Assembly: GCA_021800315.1 (NCBI GenBank)
Contig: JAJYZD010000105.1
Span: forward strand, 1 to 11,574
DNA from: Bacillota bacterium
GTDB taxonomy: Bacteria > Bacillota > Desulfotomaculia > Desulfotomaculales > JAJYZD01
Reading direction: 5' to 3'
DNA length: 11,574 bases
The notes beneath the pieces are model-generated. The model had not been told where the DNA came from, made no database searches, and was given only the letters and a program-made list of their open reading frames with translations. A program made the translations under genes and the position numbers. This document shows, piece by piece, positions 5,658-11,574 of this stretch; position 1 is the stretch's first letter, and every line of letters begins with the position of its first letter.

Positions 5658-7092
5658 ACAGCCGCCTGATGCGGGGGCTGCCGGAAGCACCGGTTACGCC
5701 CCCCACCACCATTTCCCGGATGGCCATGGTCGGCTGGGCGTCGCCCACCGGAACCCCCTGGCCGTCTTTGCCGCAGGTGCCGGTGCCGAAGCCGAGGTCG
5801 TTGCCTACCATGGTCACCTGCTTGAGCACGTCCGGCCCGTTGCCGGTGAGCGTGGCTCCCCTGACCAGGGGACCGCGCTGTCCGTCCTTGATCAGGTAGC
5901 CCTCGGCCACTTCGAACATGAAGTCCCCGGTCGTGGTGTTGACCTGGCCTCCGCCCATCTTGCGCACCAACAGCCCGTGGCCGGTTTCCCGGATTATCTT
6001 ATCCGGGTCCATATCTCCCCGGTCGATGTATGTATTTGCCATGCGGGTTATCGGCTTGTGCTGGTAAGACTCCCGCCGGCCGTGGCCGTTGGAGCGCCGC
6101 CGCTGCTTTTGGGCGCTGAAGTGGTCGAAAAGGAAGTCCTTCAGACGCCCCTTTTCGATCAGGACCACCGGTTCGGCCGGGGTGCCCTCGTCGTCGAAGC
6201 GATAGGAACCGTACCGTCCCGGCAAGGTAGCGTCATCAATTACCGTAATTGCGGGGGATGCGACCTCGGCACCCATTTTTTCCCCGTATACGGACAGGCC
6301 CTTTAAGACCAGGTCGGCCTCCAACCCGTGGCCGCAGGCCTCGTGAATCATGGTCCCCCCCGCTTCGCCGGCCATGACCACCGGCATCCTGCCGGCGGGA
6401 GCGGGCCCGGCCTCCAGCATGCTCACCGCCCGCCGGGCCGCTTTGTCGGCCATCTCCGCGGGCTTCTCCAGGGAGAGCAGCTCAAAGCCGGCGGCCCCGC
6501 CGGAAGTCTCGAGACCGGTCTGCATCAGCGCCCCTTGAGCCGCCACCACCTGGACCACGACGCGGGTCCTGATTCTTTCGTCCTCCACGTACACCCCGTC
6601 GCTGTTGGCGATGACCACCTCCTGGATCACGTCGCCGTAACCGACCATCACCTGGCGGATCCTTTCCCGGTCCACGGCGCGGGCCGCGCGGTCCGCGGCT
6701 TGCACCGCCCCGGTCTTTTCGGCCACGTCCACTTCGTCCGGCCGGCGTTCCACCTTGAATTCCAGGTGGGGGGTGAGGTTACCCAGGTCTATGCTCCGTT
6801 GTCCCCGACCGCCCCTGGCGGCCTGGGCCACCGTCTCCGCGGCCGCCACCAGGCCCTCCCGGCTTAAATCATTGGTGTAGGCGTAGGCGGTGGTCCCGCC
6901 TTGAATAGCCCGGACGCCGGCCCCGTTGTCCACCCCCGACTGCACCCGCTCGATGCGGGCGTCCTCCAGGCTGACCGAGGTGGTCCTCTTATTCTCCACG
7001 AAAATGTCGGCAAAGTCGCCGCCCTTGGCCAGGGCCGCCGCCAGGGCCTCCTTCAGCAAAGACTTGTCGACCGTCAATTCCTTGTTAGCCAA
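5656..7092 (-). CDS. tldD: TldD, catalytic subunit of the TldD/TldE metalloprotease
   Basis: The 478-residue protein is full length for TldD. The zinc site is visible as HEACGH (His250, Glu251, His255). The distant conserved Cys440 in GTGTCGKDGQGVPVG is the usual third ligand of the family. Other family blocks are GAGVRAIQGG (57-66), DDATLPGRYGSYRFDDEGTP (286-305) and TTTGDFMFEVAEGYL (386-400). It should pair with PmbA in the cytoplasm and degrade or process short unfolded peptides threaded into the dimer. The start is a TTG at 7092 with GGAAGG only three to four bases before it, a tight spacing; no better start is available because the frame is closed upstream. It lies 53 bases after pabC in the same direction and may be read from the pab operon, though a local promoter cannot be excluded. 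Confidence 0.93.
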   Translation of the reverse strand: MANKELTVDKSLLKEALAAALAKGGDFADIFVENKRTTSVSLEDARIERVQSGVDNGAGVRAIQGGTTAYAYTNDLSREGLVAAAETVAQAARGGRGQRSIDLGNLTPHLEFKVERRPDEVDVAEKTGAVQAADRAARAVDRERIRQVMVGYGDVIQEVVIANSDGVYVEDERIRTRVVVQVVAAQGALMQTGLETSGGAAGFELLSLEKPAEMADKAARRAVSMLEAGPAPAGRMPVVMAGEAGGTMIHEACGHGLEADLVLKGLSVYGEKMGAEVASPAITVIDDATLPGRYGSYRFDDEGTPAEPVVLIEKGRLKDFLFDHFSAQKQRRRSNGHGRRESYQHKPITRMANTYIDRGDMDPDKIIRETGHGLLVRKMGGGQVNTTTGDFMFEVAEGYLIKDGQRGPLVRGATLTGNGPDVLKQVTMVGNDLGFGTGTCGKDGQGVPVGDAQPTMAIREMVVGGVTGASGSPRIRRL

Positions 7093-7145
7093 AGACCTTC
7101 CCGCGTTAAACCGCGGTCCCTCCCTTCAACATGTCGCCCGTATAC

Positions 7146-8000
7146 CTAGTATAACCTGCTTTGTCCATCATCTTCCCGCGTTCCCCGGCAGGCCTCTTCC
7201 ACCAGGCGTCCCAGCCGGGCGGTGAGCTTCCCGGGACCGGCCAACCGCTGCCCGGCCGCTTCCACCACGGGCATGACCCCCAGCAGCGAGTTGGTCAGAA
7301 AAACCTCGTCGGCCGTGGAAAGTTCCCGGAGTCCGACCGGCCTTTCCTCCGGGCCCAGGCCGGCCTCCCCGGCCAATTCCAGCACCAGGCCGCGCATGAT
7401 CCCGGGCAGGAGACCCTGGTCGGCCGCCGGTGTAACCAGCCTGTTCCCCCGGACCAGGAAGATGTTGGCGGCCGAGGTCTCGGCCAGGGCGCCGGCCGTA
7501 TTCAGGAAGAGGACTTCGTCCCGGCCTTCCCGCCGGGCCTTTTCCCTGGCCAGCAGGTTCTCCAGGTAATTCAGGGTTTTCAGGCCGGTCAGGAACGATT
7601 TTTCGTTGCGCGGGCTCCCGGACAGGGCCACCGTAAAACCCCGTTCATAGTCATCCGGCCCATACGGCAGGGGCCGGACGGTGATAACCAGGTTACCGGC
7701 ACCCTCCCGGGGACCGGCGGACCAGGTCAGGCGCGCCGCGCCCTCCCTGAGGCCGTTGCGCTCCACGGTTTCCTCCACCAGGGCGGCCAGTCGCTCCACA
7801 CTGAACACCAGGGGCAGGGCCAGCCGCCGGCAGCCGCCGGCCAGACGGCGTACATGCCGGGTAAGGAGTTCCGGGCGGCCCGCCCGGACCAGGATGGTCT
7901 CGAACAGTCCGTAACCGTAAAGAAAACCCCGGTCGGCCGCCGGTACCAGCGCCTGCCGGTACTCGACAAAGTCCCCGTTTACGCACGCGATGAAGTCCAA
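7146..8000 (-). CDS. pabC: 4-amino-4-deoxychorismate lyase (PabC)
   Basis: This is a class IV PLP enzyme of 284 residues. It has DRGFLYGYGLFET (23-35), the Schiff-base lysine in GLKTLNYLENLLA (Lys141), and ALAETSAANIF (Glu174), followed by LLPGIMR and EVFLTNSLLGVMPV. These motifs are shared by aminodeoxychorismate lyase, D-amino-acid transaminase and branched-chain transaminase. The position immediately after pabB decides for the lyase, which removes pyruvate from aminodeoxychorismate to give p-aminobenzoate for folate. The start is taken as TTG 8000, with GGAAGGGG (about 8011-8018) ten bases upstream; there is no ATG or GTG nearby. This makes pabC overlap the pabB end by 22 bases, which suggests translational coupling. 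Side activity as another class IV transaminase is possible. Confidence 0.87.
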   Translation of the reverse strand: MDFIACVNGDFVEYRQALVPAADRGFLYGYGLFETILVRAGRPELLTRHVRRLAGGCRRLALPLVFSVERLAALVEETVERNGLREGAARLTWSAGPREGAGNLVITVRPLPYGPDDYERGFTVALSGSPRNEKSFLTGLKTLNYLENLLAREKARREGRDEVLFLNTAGALAETSAANIFLVRGNRLVTPAADQGLLPGIMRGLVLELAGEAGLGPEERPVGLRELSTADEVFLTNSLLGVMPVVEAAGQRLAGPGKLTARLGRLVEEACRGTREDDGQSRLY

Positions 8001-9418
8001 AGCCGGCTTTCCCCTTCCGGCAGGCCCAGCGCCCCGAACAGAGCCCGGGCCTTGTCCAGGGTTTCCAGGTACTCCAGGTAGGGATCGGAGTCGTAGGTGA
8101 TCCCTCCGCCCACCTGCCAGTGCACCCAGCCGTCCTTAAAGACCAGGCTGCGGATGACTATGTTCAGGTCGGCGGCTCCGTCGAACCCCAGGTAGCCGAT
8201 GGAACCGGTGTAGATGCCCCGCCGCACCGGCTCCACTTCCTCGATGATCTCCATGGCCCGGATCTTGGGGGCGCCGCTGATGGAGCCGCCGGGAAAGGAA
8301 GCCGCCAGAAGGTCCACCAGGTCCTTGCCGGCCGCCAATTCCCCCGTCACGGTGGCCACCAGGTGGTAGACCGTGGCGTAGGCCTCCAGCCGGAAGAGCT
8401 CCGGCACCTGGACCGAACCGGTGCGGCACACCCGGCCCAGGTCGTTGCGCTCCATGTCCACGATCATGACCAACTCGGCCCGGTCCTTGGAACTCTGCCA
8501 CAACTCCCGCGCCAGACGGCCGTCCCCGGCCGCGTCCCGGCCGCGCGGCCGGGTGCCCTTGATCGGGCGGGTCTCCACCCGGGAGCCGTTCACCTTGAGA
8601 AAGCGCTCCATGGTGGAACCGGCCACCTGCACATCCGGGAAGCCGAGAAAGGCGGCCATGGGGGCCGGGCTGATCCGGGCCAGACGCCGGTACACCGTCC
8701 AGGGATCCATGGTCCGGAGACAGGAAAAACGCTGGGAAATGTTGGCCTGAAAGATCTCCCCGGCCGCTATGTATTCCCTGACCTTCTGCACCGCCCGGCA
8801 GTAACCGTCCCGGTCGAAGTGGCTGCGGGGCCGGTCCGCCCCGGGCCCGCCGTACGGCCGGCTTTCGCCCCCCTCCCCCCCCGCGAGGACCTCCTCCAGT
8901 CCGGCCAGCCGCTCCCGGGCCCGGTCGAGACGCGCCTCCGGATCGGTCTCGGGGAACCCGTTGGACACGGCCCAGGCCGCCCCGCCGGCCCCGTCCACCA
9001 CGACCGCCCGGTCGTAAAAGCCCAGGCACAGGTCGTCGAGGTGCAGGTCGTCCACCGCCAGGGCGGGCAGTCGTTCCAGCCGGCGCCCCAGGTCGTAGCC
9101 GAAATAGCCGGCGGCCCCGCCGGTAAACGGCAGGAAGCCGGGCTCCAGGCGGTAGAGGGCGAGCAGGCGGCGCAGTTCCCGCAGGGGATCGCCTTCAAAG
9201 GTATGGCTTTTACCGCCGGATTCAATAGTGACGCGGTCGTCCCGGCTGCGCAAGACCAGGAAGGGATCGGCGCCCATTATGGACCAGCGGCCCAGACCTT
9301 CCACCAGGAGGCTCGACTCCAACAGAAAGGGGTAGGGGCGACCGCGCAGGCACTCGAACAAAGATGCCGCCCCACTCCCAATGGTCAACTCCCTGACCAG
9401 GGGCAGCCCGTCAGCCAC
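7979..9418 (-). CDS. pabB: aminodeoxychorismate synthase component I (PabB)
   Basis: The 479-residue chorismate-binding enzyme aminates chorismate to 4-amino-4-deoxychorismate using ammonia from a glutamine amidotransferase. The C-terminal catalytic half shows GEIFQANISQRF (220-231), RPIKGTRPRG (284-293), ELVMIVDMERNDLG (315-328), the FPGGSISGAPK region (375-385) and YTGSIGYLG. Lys287 in PIKGT is the feature of PabB; anthranilate synthase (TrpE) has PIAGT there. The N-terminal half has PFLLES and GYFGYDLGR as in the TrpE/PabB family. The start is GTG 9418, inside the last codons of aroB (8-base overlap), with AAAGG a few bases ahead. The glutamine amidotransferase partner (PabA/TrpG) is not in this window and must come from elsewhere, probably a shared TrpG. 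Confidence 0.93.
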   Translation of the reverse strand: MADGLPLVRELTIGSGAASLFECLRGRPYPFLLESSLLVEGLGRWSIMGADPFLVLRSRDDRVTIESGGKSHTFEGDPLRELRRLLALYRLEPGFLPFTGGAAGYFGYDLGRRLERLPALAVDDLHLDDLCLGFYDRAVVVDGAGGAAWAVSNGFPETDPEARLDRARERLAGLEEVLAGGEGGESRPYGGPGADRPRSHFDRDGYCRAVQKVREYIAAGEIFQANISQRFSCLRTMDPWTVYRRLARISPAPMAAFLGFPDVQVAGSTMERFLKVNGSRVETRPIKGTRPRGRDAAGDGRLARELWQSSKDRAELVMIVDMERNDLGRVCRTGSVQVPELFRLEAYATVYHLVATVTGELAAGKDLVDLLAASFPGGSISGAPKIRAMEIIEEVEPVRRGIYTGSIGYLGFDGAADLNIVIRSLVFKDGWVHWQVGGGITYDSDPYLEYLETLDKARALFGALGLPEGESRLWTSSRA

Positions 9419-10523
9419 GCCCGCCTTTCTCCCCCTCCCGCAACCGGACCGCCAGGAACGCCGCCAGGCGTTCCTCCGGAAATCCCCGGAAGATTTTCCC
9501 CCGGCCCGGGACCTCCGGCAAAATCAGGGTGATTTCATCGCCGGAGACCTTCTTGTCCCGGTGCATGCTGTCCAGATATTGGGCCGGGCCGAAATCCGCG
9601 GGCAGCCGGACGGGCAGCCCGGCCCGCGTGAGCAATTCCTCCAGACGGCGGGCATCGTCAACGGCCAGCAGGCCGGTCTCCGCGGCCAGGCGGGCGGCCG
9701 CCGCCATGCCCATGGCCACGGCCTGGCCGTGATTGTACGCGGAGTAACCGGTCAAGGTCTCCACCGCGTGGCCGAAGGTATGGCCGAAGTTCAAAAGGGC
9801 CCTCTCTCCCTGCTCCCGCTCGTCCCGGGCCACTATCTCCGCCTTCAGCCGGCAGGCCCGGGCCACCGCCTCCGCCAAAGCGTCCTGTTCCAGCCGCACG
9901 ACCCGGGCCAGGTTGTCCTCCAGCCAAACGAAAAACGCTGCGTCCCGGATCATGGCCACCTTGATGATTTCGGCCAGGCCGCAGGCGACCTCCCCGGGCG
10001 GCAGGGTAGCCAGGGTCCGGGTATCGGCCAGCACCAGGCGGGGCTGGTAGAAGGCGCCGACCAGGTTCTTGCCCTGCGGCAGGTTCACCGCCACCTTGCC
10101 GCCCACGCTCGAGTCCACCTGGGACAACAGGGTGGTGGGCACCTGCGCGAAGGGAACGCCCCGCAGATAGGTGGCGGCCACGAAACCGGCCAGGTCGCCC
10201 ACCACGCCCCCGCCCAGGGCCACCATCGGGCTCCCCCGGTCGAGGCCCGCGGCTACGGCCCGTTCGTAAAGGCGGGCCGCACTTGCCAGCGACTTGGCGG
10301 ATTCCCCCTCCGGGACCGGGGCGAAGGCAGTCCGGAAACCGGCACTTGTAAGACTGCCGGTAACAACGTCGCCGAACAGTCCCCACACCGTGGCGTTGGA
10401 TACCACCAGGGCCCGGCGGCCGTTAACCAGGCCGGCCAGGCGGCCGCCCAAAGTCTCCAGGAGACCCGGTCCGATCAGAATCGGATAGCTGTCGGCGCCC
10501 AGATCGACGGTCAGCTCGACCAT
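9411..10523 (-). CDS. aroB: 3-dehydroquinate synthase (AroB)
   Basis: The 370-residue protein catalyses the second step of the shikimate pathway: cyclisation of DAHP to 3-dehydroquinate with NAD and a divalent metal. The NAD loop ALGGGVVGDLAGFVA (102-116) and PTTLLSQVDSSVGGK (129-143) are intact. The metal ligands are Glu185 in GLAEIIK, His248 in NFGHTFGHAVE and His265 in YNHGQAVAMG. SMHRDKK supplies further phosphate contacts. Length and motifs are standard, and nothing is missing. The ATG overlaps the aroK stop by one base (TAATG), a classic coupling arrangement, and its own stop overlaps pabB. Confidence 0.96.
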   Translation of the reverse strand: MVELTVDLGADSYPILIGPGLLETLGGRLAGLVNGRRALVVSNATVWGLFGDVVTGSLTSAGFRTAFAPVPEGESAKSLASAARLYERAVAAGLDRGSPMVALGGGVVGDLAGFVAATYLRGVPFAQVPTTLLSQVDSSVGGKVAVNLPQGKNLVGAFYQPRLVLADTRTLATLPPGEVACGLAEIIKVAMIRDAAFFVWLEDNLARVVRLEQDALAEAVARACRLKAEIVARDEREQGERALLNFGHTFGHAVETLTGYSAYNHGQAVAMGMAAAARLAAETGLLAVDDARRLEELLTRAGLPVRLPADFGPAQYLDSMHRDKKVSGDEITLILPEVPGRGKIFRGFPEERLAAFLAVRLREGEKGGRG

Positions 10524-11050
10524 TATCGTTCCCGTCCCCCATTTAGATAAGCCACTATTCGTTCCACTACCTGCCAGGAAGACAGACCATCTGTTTCTAC
10601 GGTGAACTCGGCCACGTCGTAGACTCCCACCCGGTCGGCCCGGAGTTTTTCCAGGGATGATCGAAGATCGTGATCGCCTTTCAGCAGGGGCCGGTCGCGC
10701 TTGCCGCGGATGCGGCTGTGAATCGTGTCCAAGTCCGCGGTGAGACCGATCAGGATACCGCTTTCGCGCAACAGACGCCCATTCTCCGCGTCCACGATCA
10801 GGCCCCCGCCGGTGGCGACGACCAGGCCGCTTTGACCGGCCAGCTTCCTGGCCAGGATGGCCTCCTCGGAGCGAAAACGAACCTCACCGTACCGGCGGAA
10901 AATGTCGGACACCTTCATGCCGTACAGTTGCTCTATCTCCCGGTCGGTATCCACGAAAGGGCGCCCCAGGCGCCCGGCCAGCCGGCGTCCCACCGCCGTC
11001 TTACCCACGCCCGTGAAACCGATCAGCACGATATTGCGCAAAAAAACCAT
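10523..11050 (-). CDS. aroK: shikimate kinase (AroK)
   Basis: The 175-residue P-loop kinase phosphorylates shikimate at the 3-hydroxyl. Counting from ATG 11050, the Walker A is GFTGVGKT (11-18). The shikimate-binding Asp is in VDTD (Asp34/Asp36), the FRSEE arginine is Arg60, and the glycine motif is at 81-83. The lid arginine is in KRDRPLL (Arg120), and RVGVYDVA gives the late Arg140/Tyr144 pair. The frame is open further upstream to 11125, but that extension has no family similarity, would make the protein too long, and covers bases just after the promoter. ATG 11050 (or GTG 11053) lies about six bases behind a GGGGGG tract. It is the first gene of the overlapping aroK-aroB-pabB-pabC set. 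Confidence 0.95.
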   Translation of the reverse strand: MVFLRNIVLIGFTGVGKTAVGRRLAGRLGRPFVDTDREIEQLYGMKVSDIFRRYGEVRFRSEEAILARKLAGQSGLVVATGGGLIVDAENGRLLRESGILIGLTADLDTIHSRIRGKRDRPLLKGDHDLRSSLEKLRADRVGVYDVAEFTVETDGLSSWQVVERIVAYLNGGRER

Positions 11051-11133
11051 CACCTGCCCCCCAATGGGCCGGGAAAGTTCCGCGGCCGCCTGTTCCAACG
11101 CCGGTCCCGCCGGGTTTGTCCCCAATCCCCACC

Positions 11134-11163
11134 ATTATATGCCGGTGGCGGGGAGGATGGCAA
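11134..11163 (-). promoter_or_regulatory. sigma-A promoter for aroK-aroB-pabB-pabC
   Basis: On the minus strand TTGCCA (11163-11158) is followed after 18 bases by a perfect TATAAT (11139-11134) in the aroD-aroK gap. The leader to the aroK start would be about 75 bases. GCCACC and GGTGG flank the -10 and can pair imperfectly, which might affect opening. No tryptophan or folate operator is recognised. Confidence 0.75.
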
Positions 11164-11178
11164 CCGCCAGGTAGAATC

Positions 11179-11574
11179 TCAGCAACCGTACCGTACCAGC
11201 AGGTCCAGAACGAGCCTGAGATCTGCCACGGGTATCTGGCCCGGCGCGGAACTTTTTTCGCCCACCGCGAAGGTGACCGGTGAACCAAACAGCCAACCGG
11301 CCATGCGGGTCAACGCTCCGAGCGGTCCCATGGACATGGTGATCACGGGTATGTTCCGCCGGCGACTCTCCTCCAGGGTAACGCCGAGCAACGTCAGGAC
11401 GTCGCCCATGTCCTTCGGCATCACGGCGATCTTGACGATATCGGCGCCCGACGATTCCGCGGCCGCAGCCTTGGCTTTCAGGAAGCCGGGATCGGGCGTC
11501 TCCCCAAAATTATGGTAGGACATTATCATCCTGACTCCGGACCGAAGCGACACGTTCCGAAGCTTCCCGACATG
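11179..11574 (-). CDS. aroD: 3-dehydroquinate dehydratase, type I (AroD), C-terminal part
   Basis: The frame runs off the window edge, so only about the last 132 residues are seen. SYHNFGETP carries the catalytic histidine, and ADIVKIAVMP carries the lysine that forms the Schiff base with 3-dehydroquinate. PVITMSMGPLG and FGSPVTFAV, then SAPGQIP, complete the type I signature. The enzyme dehydrates 3-dehydroquinate to 3-dehydroshikimate, between AroB and the shikimate kinase substrate. The GTG at 11553 is internal, since similarity and the open frame continue beyond it. It is upstream of aroK in the same direction, separated by 128 bases holding a promoter, so aroK-aroB can be expressed separately. 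The coding end at TGA 11179-11181 gives the normal RYGC-type short tail. Confidence 0.93.
   Translation of the reverse strand, partial: HVGKLRNVSLRSGVRMIMSYHNFGETPDPGFLKAKAAAAESSGADIVKIAVMPKDMGDVLTLLGVTLEESRRRNIPVITMSMGPLGALTRMAGWLFGSPVTFAVGEKSSAPGQIPVADLRLVLDLLVRYGC

Noticed and set aside
7161..8081. 306-codon plus-strand frame antisense to pabC
   Set aside because: It is rich in Gln, Pro and Gly, mirrors pabC codons and has no start signals.
8136..9029. 297-codon minus-strand frame within pabB
   Set aside because: It is an alternate frame of pabB, rich in Gly/Arg/Pro, with no family resemblance; pabB motifs are all in the other frame.
8120..9532. 470-codon plus-strand open frame antisense to pabB and the aroB end
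   Set aside because: It is a GC-rich shadow with Pro/Gly/His/Gln-rich nonsense composition, opposite two well-identified enzymes, and no ribosome site was seen.
1..11574. CRISPR array, tRNA, rRNA or riboswitch
   Set aside because: No regularly spaced repeats, tRNA-like cloverleaf or recognised riboswitch core was seen by eye.

Overview
The window looks like the chromosome of a high-GC Bacillota (Gram-positive) bacterium. It carries a DUF3243 (YmfJ-type) protein, an S-layer-homology gene remnant, strong AGGAGG ribosome sites, sigma-A-type promoters and several TTG/GTG starts. Uma2 and Rpn nuclease-like genes beside a solo TnpB element are reminiscent of Desulfotomaculum/Pelotomaculum-type Clostridia. 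That placement is an inference, not something the sequence proves.

Left arm, 1-1300: a patchwork of broken genes with no spacers. A plus-strand piece of purA (adenylosuccinate synthetase) runs into the C-terminal part of an Rpn-family nuclease/transposase gene on the minus strand. That in turn abuts a plus-strand S-layer-homology (SLH) pseudogene that is frameshifted. Next to it, 1299-2162 (minus) is an apparently intact Uma2-family PD-(D/E)XK nuclease-like gene with its own promoter and ribosome site. Its C-terminal tail aligns without gaps to the tail of the broken Rpn gene.

Middle, about 2474-3815: a solo tnpB element of the IS200/IS605 (IS1341-like) group on the minus strand. It has no tnpA, a matching hairpin at each end, and a candidate reRNA/omega-RNA end that overlaps shifted remnants of a longer TnpB C-terminus.

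Right, 3897-11574: housekeeping genes, nearly all on the minus strand. Read in transcription order they are aroD (partial), then aroK, aroB, pabB, pabC, tldD and pmbA. aroK-aroB-pabB-pabC overlap each other and follow a good promoter (TTGCCA-18-TATAAT) in the aroD-aroK gap. They encode shikimate-pathway steps followed by the two dedicated enzymes that turn chorismate into p-aminobenzoate for folate. tldD and pmbA encode the two subunits of the TldD/TldE metalloprotease and are separated by the oppositely oriented DUF3243 gene, which has its own terminator. Two hairpins follow pmbA, and the tnpB element lies just beyond them.

I do not see a clear new multi-gene system. The most interesting parts are the spacer-less gene-fragment patchwork, the tail module shared by two different nuclease families, and the tnpB element with its overlapping RNA end.
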